Origin: Thalassomonas sp. RHCl1
GTDB taxonomy: Bacteria > Pseudomonadota > Gammaproteobacteria > Enterobacterales > Alteromonadaceae
Direction: 5' to 3'
DNA: 64,000 nt
Assembly: GCF_947387555.1 (NCBI RefSeq)
Contig: NZ_CANDNZ010000009.1
Span: 62,001 to 126,000 of the forward strand
In this document: positions 33,501 to 41,801 of the stretch, in pieces
Layout of the letters: each line of letters starts with the position of its first letter
How positions within the stretch are numbered: position 1 is the first letter of the stretch
Made by a program: the position numbers and the translations under genes
Notes under the pieces: model-generated
What the model saw: the letters and a program-made list of their open reading frames with translations, nothing else
What the model was told of the DNA's origin: nothing
Database searches by the model: none

Positions 33501-34643
33501 CAGCAGGAAAACATCAGCTTTAATGCCCGCAGCAATAACCGGGTGATAGAGCAGTGGCTGGTGATGGCCAGCCCGTCATGGCATACGGAGTTTTCCGGCT
33601 TACCGGTGATTTTACAGGATCAGGATAATGACGATTATTTTCGCTATGCCTTCTACCCTTATGCCGGTGAAACCTTAAGCCTGAGCACGACACGCCCGGA
33701 GGCGGTCGCCGGTGATGTGCTGGCCATTGACAGGGTAGAGTACAATATCGACCAGGGCAGCCGCACTGCAACACTGAATTTGACCTTTGATTACCGCAGC
33801 ACCCGCGGCGGCGAGCATGTGTTAACGTTGCCGGAAAATTACCAGCTAAAAGAAATCAGCAGCGACGGCAAAATCATGAATCTGCAGGGAGAAGGGGGCA
33901 AGCTCACCCTGCCGGTTTTCCCCGGTAAGCACAGGGTGAATATACGGATGCGCTCGGCAAGTGAAGAAACTTTCATGATGTCCTCGCCCGCCATTAACCT
34001 CAATGCCCCGGTGAGCAATATCTCAACCAAGATGAACCTAACCTCGGAGCGTTGGGTATTGTGGGCAAAAGGTCCGTTGCTCGGGCCTGCGGTGCTTTAT
34101 TGGGGGGAGCTGGTGGTGTTTTTGCTGCTGGCGCTATTGCTCTCCCGGGTGAAGTTTTCCCCGTTAACCACCATCAGCTGGTTAGTGCTGGGTTTTGGTT
34201 TAAGTTTGAATAACTGGGGCGTGCTGATGCTTATTGCTTTCTGGTTTGCTTCCCTGACGGCAAGTACCTACCGGCCTAAGGCTATGGGGCGGTTATTTTT
34301 TAATGTCTCACAGTTGGGGTTATATGGCTTGTCTGTAATAGCGCTGCTCTCCCTGGTGGCGGTTGTGCCTATGAGTTTATTGGGCACACCGGATATGGGC
34401 ATTAGCGGCAACTACTCTTACGGCAATTATTTATCCTGGTTTGCCGATAAAAGTAACGGGGTATTGCCTGAAGTGTCGGTGATGAGTATTTCCACCTTGT
34501 TCTACAAGGGCATTATGCTCGGCTGGGTGATCTGGTTGAGTTTCGCCATCGTCGGCTGGGTGAAATGGGCCTGGAAAATGCTGGGCAGCCAGGGGTATTG
34601 GCGCAGTAAAATCAGCAAAGAGCTGATAGAGACAAAGAAATAA
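30513..34643 (+). CDS. Large exported/membrane protein of unknown function (1376 aa)
   Basis: Signal peptide (residues about 10-29, SSLFFLCFMLLTGISSLSAN). A long periplasmic part in strands, a cluster of membrane helices near residues 485-570, another near 710 and 735-750, a second periplasmic half, and four to five helices at residues 1190-1360. Ends in a basic tail (SKELIETKK). GTG start with AGGGG upstream. Not recognised as a known family; possibly an envelope-stress or assembly factor, but nothing in the sequence proves it. Confidence 0.75.
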   Translation: MNRAFNFRAISSLFFLCFMLLTGISSLSANDTIPESLSPWGPWVLKGSEALTCPFINRSDFTGLDNHVCAWPGALTLDAGEQEAGFEQSWQVLSKSLVPLPGDDENWPLKVTVNDKKLPVIKHKGRPAIELEPGNYLIKGQFNWQQLPESLAVPGLYAQVALTVNAQDVAFPRLENNELWLRQLDIRQEKQDSLDISVARRITDGAYIKLETYISIQVSGKMREVKLGKVLPEGFELTGIRSKAAAFLDAQGILHAKLQPGSWEILVDGYARPELLTWQKPEQNFELSPGHSYYWPKGEIWVFQGQENLRLGKLTGAQMVDTRQGIMPQSWYELPGYLMQNGDVLSYEVQHRGKPLHLENRLNLTRQLWLAFDNASYNFSDQITGYMITDWRLSMPGPFLLESAEDQDGPVLITTRQAGERGVENRYPRVDIQGRGSTQAKGQLAVTGWDSDFEQVDLTLNLPPSNLLFAVFGADYVSSSWWSNWSIWASFILLLSAILAARLVNISAGITTALMLLAIYQEAHAPVIAIINLLLALAIKKYQPFERLQSLVKTYWALSVALIAGTLLFFCAVQLRIVLHPQLDPGNTAGRIMKVEQSLVLEHELAEQKQADDGRKYKAMRRPQEPMQAEMLDMADVERMSVTAGKVKSADLLMERYQSDALMQAGSGIPNWQWRRHQINWNSPVAKEQVFDLIVLSKNQYRLLKVFGVVLSLLWLYLVLKDVVRIKPGSLQPKAAAALLAFFMLTPGYSPELAAQAFPDQALLAQLKARLSEAPLCAPHCAVISRLQVDAQAKALTLQLTVDAGANTALALPRSEFWRPQTAKVNGKTVTALIKRQGWIYLPVQQGITNIRLSGQLAPVEVFQLEFKEKAQRVELLPSSDWEIVGTQGSRLSANTLEFLARAPVASGAEQTSSRYSKQPLVNVIREISLDKVWRVSTRVERIAPSQGSITVWVPTLPGEHISSDDIVLDNQSGESRVQVSIASGQQDFGWHSILQQQENISFNARSNNRVIEQWLVMASPSWHTEFSGLPVILQDQDNDDYFRYAFYPYAGETLSLSTTRPEAVAGDVLAIDRVEYNIDQGSRTATLNLTFDYRSTRGGEHVLTLPENYQLKEISSDGKIMNLQGEGGKLTLPVFPGKHRVNIRMRSASEETFMMSSPAINLNAPVSNISTKMNLTSERWVLWAKGPLLGPAVLYWGELVVFLLLALLLSRVKFSPLTTISWLVLGFGLSLNNWGVLMLIAFWFASLTASTYRPKAMGRLFFNVSQLGLYGLSVIALLSLVAVVPMSLLGTPDMGISGNYSYGNYLSWFADKSNGVLPEVSVMSISTLFYKGIMLGWVIWLSFAIVGWVKWAWKMLGSQGYWRSKISKELIETKK

Positions 34644-34660
34644 AGAAGACTTTATTTCTA

Positions 34661-34700
34661 ATAGCAACCGGGCTTAAAGAGCCCGCTTGCTATCTTGTTT
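34661..34700 (+). terminator. Rho-independent terminator
   Basis: ATAGCAACCGGGCT / AGCCCGCTTGCTAT stem with one mismatch, followed by CTTGTTTTTCCTTTT. Confidence 0.85.
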
Positions 34701-34931
34701 TTCCTTTTAGATCTTGGGGCATTATTATTCATCTCCGGTAGATAAATTTGTTAATATGCGTTTTGCTCAAAACCTGTTGGCTATATCAATGATGATCCTC
34801 CGCCGGTAATATGGCAGCGCCAGTTTTCAAGAGTATAAAGAAACGGGTGATATTGTTGTTAAAATAAGCATTGTTAAAAGGGATGCCGTTAGCTTATTTT
34901 GCTGTTTTTAATAAGTAGTGGAAATTTAAAA

Positions 34932-36845
34932 GTGAAATTGAATAAAGTTGTTAATCTTGTCTTTCTGACGGTGCTGGGTAGTCAGTTAATGAGTTGCAAA
35001 AGTACAGCTGTTAGTGAAAGAGTTAACAGTGAGCCGAAAAATAAGCCAACCCATGTCGTTAAGCAAGTAAATAAAAAGGTGCCAAGGTTACAGTTGAATG
35101 AGTTGCCTGAAAGTCCTTTTAATAGCGGGTACTATTATACTTCTATCGGCCGTATTTATACTTTATTCGATCGAATGCTTTATCAGGCAGTCGCTTTTGA
35201 TGATAGCTATTCCGAACGGGTTTTTGAAAAACTCCTTGATGCTGTTGATCCTGCCAGGGAACATTTTAGCCGGCAGTTTATTGATGGTTTATCTTCCTAT
35301 AAGCACAGTTTTGATGACATGATCCAGTCCCGGGATTTATCTGGGGCGCATCAGCTAATCGAGGTATTGTTTAATGAAGTTGATACCCGGTTAAAGCAGG
35401 AAATTTCTGCGCTAAGTACCACAGCCCTGCCGGAACCGGCCGCTGATACTTATAAAAGAGTAAATTTATCTGAGCGGTTAGCGAGCCGTGAAGTGCTGGA
35501 TGCGCATTGGAAGAAACGTGTCCGCAGCGATATCAATAACTTGTTGTTATCCGGGCTGGAGAAAGCGCAAGCGATTGAGGTATTAACGCAGAGATATTCG
35601 GCGCTTCAACAAGATTATCTGCAATTAACGGTAAATGAAAAGTATACATTATTAATGAATGCTTACGCCCGTGGCATAGATCCTAATGCCGCCTATTATC
35701 CTGGTGTTGACGATGAGACACTCGATAAATTACAGGAGGACTCCGAAGATGTATACGGCAGATATTTCTGGGATCAGGTACTCAAGGATGATAATGGCAA
35801 TGTGGTTGTCAGGCATCTTGTCCCGCAAACACCCGGTGTAAAAAACCAGTTAAATGGTGGGGATGCCTTGGTTGGCATGATAGATGAGCAGCAAAACTAC
35901 ATTGATTTTTTACCCTTAACGGTGAAAGACGTTTCACAATTACTTCAAAGTAAAGCCGGTAAGGGGATTACGTTAAAAGTCTTCAGGCCTGAAGGAGCCG
36001 GTATCAGGGTTCTCGATATCACTATTGCCGAACAGCAAACTGCCTATGAGCTGTTAAAGGTTCAATCGGGTATTCAAACTGCTGCAAATAGCCAATCTAA
36101 AATTGGCGTTATCAAAATACCATTATTTTATAATGACTTAACTGAAGATGTGCTAACAGAGCTAAAAAAAATCACCGCGCAAGATATCTCAGGGTTAATC
36201 ATTGATCTGCGTAATAACGGCGGCGGCTCTTTATATGAGCCGGCCAAGCTGGCGGGATTATTTATTAACAAAGGACCTGTTGTCCAGGTTCGAGATGGCA
36301 GTAATAAGATTTCCCTGAAAGAAATTAAAAAAGGCAGTGTTCGTTATCTTGGGCCTTTGACTGTATTAGTAAACGGTTATAGCGCCGGTGCCAGTGAAAT
36401 ATTCGCGGCTGCTATTCAGGATTATGGCCGGGGGATCATACTGGGGGAGCAGACACACGGTTATGGAACGGTTCAACAGCACAGATCTATCGGTAGAGTC
36501 TATGATTCATATGATCAACCTATGGGGAGTTTGAAGTTCACCATTGCGAAATTTTATCGGATAAACGGGGATAGCACACAACATACAGGGGTTGTTCCGG
36601 ATATCCCTCTAAAAGGCATTGCTGTTGAATATGACAGGGAGCAGGACAAGGACTTTGCACTGCCTTGGGATGCAATTGCCGGCAGTAACTATCAGTCATT
36701 GCATCAGGTTTATCGTCCGAAAGCGAAAATTGAAGATATAAAAGATGATATGCCCGAGCTGGCAACTCATAAAAAACTTGATGCGCAAGCCTTATTTGAC
36801 ATGGCGTTAAAAGTAACGGCTGCATATGCTAAAAATTTGCAATAG
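34932..36845 (+). CDS. Prc/CTP-like S41 lipoprotein with replaced catalytic residues
   Basis: 637 residues. Lipoprotein signal from GTG 34932 (lipobox LMSC). Then the Prc-type N-terminal helical region (DRMLYQAVAFDDSYSERVF, DPAREHFSRQFIDGL), a PDZ domain (about 290-360), and the S41 core (GLIIDLRNNGGGSLYEPAKL, SEIFAAAIQDYGRG, KFYRINGDSTQHTGVVPDI). In E. coli Prc the dyad is Ser430 in FSASASEIF and Lys455 in FGKGTVQ. Here these read YSAGASEIF (Gly, GGT at 36387) and HGYGTVQQ (Tyr, TAT at 36462). Both catalytic positions are lost, so a pseudoprotease is likely. Followed at 38 bases by the helicase gene. Confidence 0.88.
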   Translation: MKLNKVVNLVFLTVLGSQLMSCKSTAVSERVNSEPKNKPTHVVKQVNKKVPRLQLNELPESPFNSGYYYTSIGRIYTLFDRMLYQAVAFDDSYSERVFEKLLDAVDPAREHFSRQFIDGLSSYKHSFDDMIQSRDLSGAHQLIEVLFNEVDTRLKQEISALSTTALPEPAADTYKRVNLSERLASREVLDAHWKKRVRSDINNLLLSGLEKAQAIEVLTQRYSALQQDYLQLTVNEKYTLLMNAYARGIDPNAAYYPGVDDETLDKLQEDSEDVYGRYFWDQVLKDDNGNVVVRHLVPQTPGVKNQLNGGDALVGMIDEQQNYIDFLPLTVKDVSQLLQSKAGKGITLKVFRPEGAGIRVLDITIAEQQTAYELLKVQSGIQTAANSQSKIGVIKIPLFYNDLTEDVLTELKKITAQDISGLIIDLRNNGGGSLYEPAKLAGLFINKGPVVQVRDGSNKISLKEIKKGSVRYLGPLTVLVNGYSAGASEIFAAAIQDYGRGIILGEQTHGYGTVQQHRSIGRVYDSYDQPMGSLKFTIAKFYRINGDSTQHTGVVPDIPLKGIAVEYDREQDKDFALPWDAIAGSNYQSLHQVYRPKAKIEDIKDDMPELATHKKLDAQALFDMALKVTAAYAKNLQ

Positions 36846-36883
36846 CGTAATCCTGGGATATTAAAAGAGGAAAGGGAGTTTAA

Positions 36884-39583
36884 ATGAAGCTAACGAACGA
36901 ACTTTCCTATTACCGGGACTGCTACAAAGAAGACAGTGCCGATCTAAATCTTTGGAATCTGTCTAAGCTGAAAAAAGAAGATTGCCTGCTACTGAGTGGA
37001 CAAGATGATCTCGGCTCGGGGTTCCTGCCCAGGCTGCCAGTCCCTGAAGAATTTGCCGCTCAAATGCAAAAGCGGGTTGAGCTCTACCGGCGGGAGCGTG
37101 TGTTACTTTATGCCAGCTTTATGCTCGTGGGCAAGCTGGAGGTTAAAGGCCAGTTAATGCCTGTAGTCTCCCCTTTGTTATTTAATGAAGCCGAAATTGA
37201 ACAGGAAAACGGTAATTATTATTTCTCGGTGAATAATGATGTGCCGGAGGTCAATGAATCCTTAACCCAGCTGTTGATGCCGGAAACGAACGGTAGGCCG
37301 GATCTTGATAGCGAAGCTGAGCTGCAATCCCCGTCCTTGTGGACATCATGGTTAAAAGCCAGTCCGTTAGCGTTGAATTTACTGGAGCTGTTGGAATTTC
37401 CTCTATTAAGTCACGCTGACGAGATCAAAAAAGCATTAAGACGGAAAACGCCGAGTTTATTGCCTGCTTCAATGCTGGTTTTTGTTGAGCGTGCTAGCGG
37501 TAGCCGTGGCGTATTGCATGAAATGGATGAGATAATCGCATCAGAGCAGGTTTCTCCGCCCTTATCTGCTTTATTTGCTTCGGCTGGCAAGGGAGCTGAC
37601 ATCCAGCTTGTTAATAAAAACCTGAAATATGATTATTTGCCGGGGTTGTTGTCGATACCACAAAAACAGGTGATTGACATTGCCGCCAATGCCAGTTTGG
37701 GTTGTACCTCAGGCCCGCCAGGTACAGGGAAAAGCTATACCATAGCGGCGATAGCGGCAGAGCATATGGCCAGGGGGGAATCGGTACTGATAGTGGCCAA
37801 CAATGACGCCGCTCTGGATGTGATTGCCGATAAACTTGATAACAACTTTGCCTTAGGTGATGTGTCGATCCGCGCCGGACAAAAAGCCTTCCTCAAACAG
37901 CTTAAAAACTATATTGCCGATTTGCTCGCTGGATATTTTGATGTTGAACAAGCTGTCGACCCTAAGCAAGATGAAGCGCAGTTAAAGCGGCTGAATAACC
38001 GGCTAGCGGGCTTGGAAAAGCGTTTTGTTAAATTTTGTCAAAAAGCTATCGTCCGGGGTCAAAGGTTGCATGCTTTGGAGCAAGGCAACCGGCTTTGGCT
38101 CAAGCGCCTGTATCTGGGACTGGCAAACGGGGGAATACGCCAGTTGGCAAAACAGTGGCATGCCTTAAATGAAATCAATCGTGAACATGTTAACAGGGAG
38201 TCTCTGGCGAGTAGCTATTTAACTTCCCTGAAAAAGAATAACCTGAAGCTTTTGATTGAAACACAACGTAAGTCACTGCAGGCTTTTAATAAGGCGATCA
38301 GAAGCCGAACTTCAAAGCGGCAGTTCGAGCTTTTTGATGAAATTGAATATGCAGCACTGCTGTCCGCTTTTCCGGTATGGCTGGTGAGTTTAAACAGTCT
38401 TTACCGGGTACTGCCGTTAAAGGCGCAAATGTTCGACCTGGTGATTATAGATGAAGCAACTCAATGCAATATCACCAGCTCTCTGCCGGCCTTATACCGC
38501 AGCAAAAGAGCCATGGTGGTAGGCGATAGTAAACAATTAAGGCATTACTCTTTTCTGGCGAAAAACAAAGAAGCAGCCTTATTGAAAAGTCATCAGCTTA
38601 ATCATAGCGCTCCCGGGGTGGTCAGTTACCGGGAAAATTCAATTTTAGATCTCACCTTAGCGACACTGGAAAGTAACAAGCAGCTGGCTTTTCTTGACGA
38701 GCATTTTCGCAGTAAACCTGAGCTGATCCATTTTAGTAATATCAGCTTTTACCAGAATAAATTAAAGATCATGCAGCACAGGCCCTGCACCAGCAGCGGC
38801 CACCTGGAGCTTGAACGGACGCAGGGCAGGCGGGATAAATCCGGGGTTAATCATCTTGAAGCTGAAAAGGTCATTGCTGCTATTCGTCGTCAAATCGCCG
38901 AAGATGCCGTTGCCGGTATGGCACACAGCGTAGGTGTGGTATCGCCTTTCAGACATCAGGCAGAATATATTGCCAAAGAGATAGTAGGACAATTTAGCGA
39001 GTCGGAAATAGACAGACATAAGCTCAGATCGGCTACGCCTTTTGGTTTTCAGGGAGAAGAAAGGGATATAATGCTGATTTCGTTCTCGCTTGATAATGAC
39101 TCGAAACGGGCAGCGGTTTACCTTAATAAGGCTGATGTCTTTAACGTCACTATTACCCGGGCCCGGCAGCGGCAAGTATTGTTTCTGTCTATGGATGAAA
39201 ACCAGCTTCCCGAAAGTAACTTGTTAAGACGTTATTTGCATAACATGACTGATTTTGAAGCCAGGCATTCACTTTCCAGTAGAATAGATAAATTCCAGCA
39301 AAGTGTGATCCGGGAATTAAATGACCATGACATTCAGACTTGGCCGGGTTACAGCCTGGCGGGAACGGAAGTTGATGTTTTATGCCGTTACCAGGGACAA
39401 TATCTGGCCCTTGATCTTATTGGTTACCCCGGTCCCTGGGCCGATTATTTTGAGTTAACCAGTTATAAGTTATTTAAACGTGCCGGCATTGAAGTGCTGC
39501 CGTTAAGTTATGGCTTATGGGTGCTGGATAAAGCATTATGTATTGAAACTGTCACTAAAAAATTTGGCATTAGTAAGTCTTAA
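36884..39583 (+). CDS. SF1 (UPF1/DNA2-like) helicase with nuclease-like C terminus
   Basis: 899 residues. Walker A GPPGTGKS (about 280), Walker B LVIIDEATQCN (about 520), motif III VVGDSKQLRH, motif IV DEHFRSKPELIHFSN, motif V GVVSPFRHQAEYI and FQGEERDIMLISFS, motif VI VTITRARQRQVLFLS. The last 100 residues (VIRELNDHDIQTWPGYSLA, TEVDVLCRYQGQYLALDLIGY) look like a Vsr/DUF559-type PD-(D/E)xK nuclease domain. Such helicase-nucleases act on RNA or DNA, some in phage defence. AAGGGAG precedes the ATG. Sits between a Prc-like and a MepA-like gene. Confidence 0.88.
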   Translation: MKLTNELSYYRDCYKEDSADLNLWNLSKLKKEDCLLLSGQDDLGSGFLPRLPVPEEFAAQMQKRVELYRRERVLLYASFMLVGKLEVKGQLMPVVSPLLFNEAEIEQENGNYYFSVNNDVPEVNESLTQLLMPETNGRPDLDSEAELQSPSLWTSWLKASPLALNLLELLEFPLLSHADEIKKALRRKTPSLLPASMLVFVERASGSRGVLHEMDEIIASEQVSPPLSALFASAGKGADIQLVNKNLKYDYLPGLLSIPQKQVIDIAANASLGCTSGPPGTGKSYTIAAIAAEHMARGESVLIVANNDAALDVIADKLDNNFALGDVSIRAGQKAFLKQLKNYIADLLAGYFDVEQAVDPKQDEAQLKRLNNRLAGLEKRFVKFCQKAIVRGQRLHALEQGNRLWLKRLYLGLANGGIRQLAKQWHALNEINREHVNRESLASSYLTSLKKNNLKLLIETQRKSLQAFNKAIRSRTSKRQFELFDEIEYAALLSAFPVWLVSLNSLYRVLPLKAQMFDLVIIDEATQCNITSSLPALYRSKRAMVVGDSKQLRHYSFLAKNKEAALLKSHQLNHSAPGVVSYRENSILDLTLATLESNKQLAFLDEHFRSKPELIHFSNISFYQNKLKIMQHRPCTSSGHLELERTQGRRDKSGVNHLEAEKVIAAIRRQIAEDAVAGMAHSVGVVSPFRHQAEYIAKEIVGQFSESEIDRHKLRSATPFGFQGEERDIMLISFSLDNDSKRAAVYLNKADVFNVTITRARQRQVLFLSMDENQLPESNLLRRYLHNMTDFEARHSLSSRIDKFQQSVIRELNDHDIQTWPGYSLAGTEVDVLCRYQGQYLALDLIGYPGPWADYFELTSYKLFKRAGIEVLPLSYGLWVLDKALCIETVTKKFGISKS

Positions 39584-39596
39584 AAAGGACGTTTTT

Positions 39597-40298
39597 TTGA
39601 AAATTTTTTTATGCCTGCTTGCTGTTCTGTCATTGTCGGCTAAAGCACAAACGAGTGTTTGCTATGGCACCACCTCAAATGGCCGCATAGAAAATGCCGT
39701 TAAACTACCGGGGGAAGGGGACAACTTTGTCGGTTATAGCACAATTGCCAGTCTTATCGGACGTACTTATGTTCATTCACAGGTAAAGGATATTATTATC
39801 CAGGCTTACCGGCAGTTGGAAACAGAACAGGCGGGCAAAGTTTATAAGTATGCGGAAACCGGTTGGGCACAAGGTGGCCGCTTTAAACCCCATAAAACTC
39901 ATCAAAATGGCTTATCTGTGGACTTTATGACACCGGTTATTGAGGCTGATGGTAAATCTGTCCATTTACCTACCCATCCTTTTAATAAGTTTGGCTACGA
40001 TATTGAGTTTGATGCTAACGGTAAATATGAAGCGTTAACGATTGATTACCTTGCCCTGGCCGCCCATATTGTCGCCCTGCATAAAGCCGCCAAAGCTCAG
40101 GGCGTGGATTTATGGCGGGTAATATTTGATCCTAAATTACAGCCGAATCTTTTTAATACCCGTTATGGCGATTATCTTAAAAAGCATGTGCAGTTCTCCA
40201 GGAAAGCTTCCTGGGTCAGGCATGACGAGCACTATCATGTTGATTTCGCCATCCCTTGTGTTCATAGCGAAACTAAGAATAATGGGGTTATTAAGTGA
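39597..40298 (+). CDS. MepA-type murein endopeptidase (M74 family)
   Basis: 233 residues. Signal peptide (KIFLCLLAVLSLSAKA, cleaved before QTS). Zinc site residues are visible: His in KPHKTHQNGLSVDFMTP (H..H....D) and HDEHYHVDF. The enzyme cuts D-Ala-mDAP crosslinks in the periplasm. TTG at 39597 follows AAAAAGGA; the upstream in-frame ATG at 39510 lies inside the helicase gene and would spoil the signal peptide. 13 bases after the helicase stop. Confidence 0.88.
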   Translation: MKIFLCLLAVLSLSAKAQTSVCYGTTSNGRIENAVKLPGEGDNFVGYSTIASLIGRTYVHSQVKDIIIQAYRQLETEQAGKVYKYAETGWAQGGRFKPHKTHQNGLSVDFMTPVIEADGKSVHLPTHPFNKFGYDIEFDANGKYEALTIDYLALAAHIVALHKAAKAQGVDLWRVIFDPKLQPNLFNTRYGDYLKKHVQFSRKASWVRHDEHYHVDFAIPCVHSETKNNGVIK

Positions 40299-40549
40299 AA
40301 ACTTCGATCTTTCTCGTTTGGGTTAACCCTGTCAATATACGGTAAACTTTTAAATTGACCGCGTTTAGCGCGCAAAGCAGCACTTTTAGGCAACTAGATA
40401 CTGCCCGCTAGTTGATGACCGGGAATTATTTTTCAGCGTAAAAGCGGTTATCTGTGATGAGTGCGTACATTCGTTAAGAACTCAAGAATTATTCTGCCAG
40501 ATGTTGTAGTATGCGCGGTTCTTGAATTAACTTACCTTATGGAAGCTCA

Positions 40550-41794
40550 GTGAACACTCCCACCGAAACATCAAGATCCGCATTAATGCCAATCTTAGCT
40601 GCAAACACCTTGGAAAGAATGGCCTATTATGGTTTCCGCGCGATAATCGTGTTATTTCTTATTGATCAGAGTACGGGGGGATTTGGCTGGTCAACACAAG
40701 ATACCCTGGCTTTTTACGGCACTTTCACTGCTTATATTTATCTGTCAATTTTCTTGGGTGGCTTCTGTGCTGATTTTGTTCTTGGTGCCTATAAAACAAC
40801 CTTGCTTGGTGGCCTGTTGTTGATATTGGGATATGCGGGTTTTTATTTCACCAATGAAGCATACCTGAACCTTGCCATAGGTTTTATTATTGTCGGTTGC
40901 GGTTTATTTAAACCTAATATACCCGTGATGATCACCCATCAATTCAGGAAAACACCGGAACGTTTTGATAGTGCCTTTACCGGGCAATACCTGGGGCTTA
41001 ATTTGGGGGCAGCCATGAGCGGCGTAATGATCGGGTATATGGCGGAAACGTTTGGCTGGCGCTGGGCCTTTTTACTGTGTGCTGTTATTGTCTTGATGGC
41101 CATTGCGGTAATGGTAAGCCAAAGGTTGCTATTTGCTCCAACGACTATGCGGGCTAATATATTCAGTGAGAATAAAGGCTCGTTACTGGCCGGCCTTGGT
41201 GTTGTTTTCTTGGGGTCAGTGTTGGCGACAATCTTCTGGGCCTTATTTGAATTGGGCAGTTCCGAGTTTTATGGGCACTATGCGTCACAAATGAAGAGCA
41301 TAAACGCTCTTGTTAACCCGGTGACTGTGGTGTTTACCTGTGTAGTGACTATTTTCCTCTGGAGATATGTTCGCATCAGCTCCTGGTATAAGGTTGCCTG
41401 TAGTTTTTTCTTGTTTGCTTTAGGCTGGCTGGTGTTTACACAGAAAAGTGAGTTACCTTTGGCCATAGAAGAGGTCTTGCTTGTTGTAATGGTGATACAT
41501 GCTGTTGCCGAAGTCTTGTTCTCTGCTATTTTCCTGTCTCTGATCGCCCGCTATGGTTATCTCGCTTTTATCAGTAGCAGTTTTGCGATTTTTTATTTTG
41601 CGAATTCGATGGCCAATTACTTTAGCGGTCAACTCAGCCAAACCCGGCTTGATCTTCAGCTTTTTGTCTGGCTGTCGCTGTCAATAGGCGCGTTACTTTT
41701 GTTTATTCCTTTGTTGGCTTATATACGAAACGCTTTGGCCATGTCGCGGGAAAAGCAAATAACCACATCCTCTGCTGCAGCTGTAAACGAATAG
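40550..41794 (+). CDS. POT/PTR-like peptide MFS transporter
   Basis: 414 residues, about 12 membrane helices. Shares features with proton-coupled oligopeptide transporters: LERMAYYGFRAIIVLFL in helix 1, VGCGLFKPNIPVM in helix 4, AFTGQYLGLNLGA. The usual ExxERFxYYG motif reads NTLERMAYYG, so its first Glu is lost, and the protein is shorter than typical family members. Start is GTG with GGAAG upstream. Substrate unknown. Confidence 0.8.
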   Translation: MNTPTETSRSALMPILAANTLERMAYYGFRAIIVLFLIDQSTGGFGWSTQDTLAFYGTFTAYIYLSIFLGGFCADFVLGAYKTTLLGGLLLILGYAGFYFTNEAYLNLAIGFIIVGCGLFKPNIPVMITHQFRKTPERFDSAFTGQYLGLNLGAAMSGVMIGYMAETFGWRWAFLLCAVIVLMAIAVMVSQRLLFAPTTMRANIFSENKGSLLAGLGVVFLGSVLATIFWALFELGSSEFYGHYASQMKSINALVNPVTVVFTCVVTIFLWRYVRISSWYKVACSFFLFALGWLVFTQKSELPLAIEEVLLVVMVIHAVAEVLFSAIFLSLIARYGYLAFISSSFAIFYFANSMANYFSGQLSQTRLDLQLFVWLSLSIGALLLFIPLLAYIRNALAMSREKQITTSSAAAVNE

Positions 41795-41801
41795 GTAGAA
41801 T

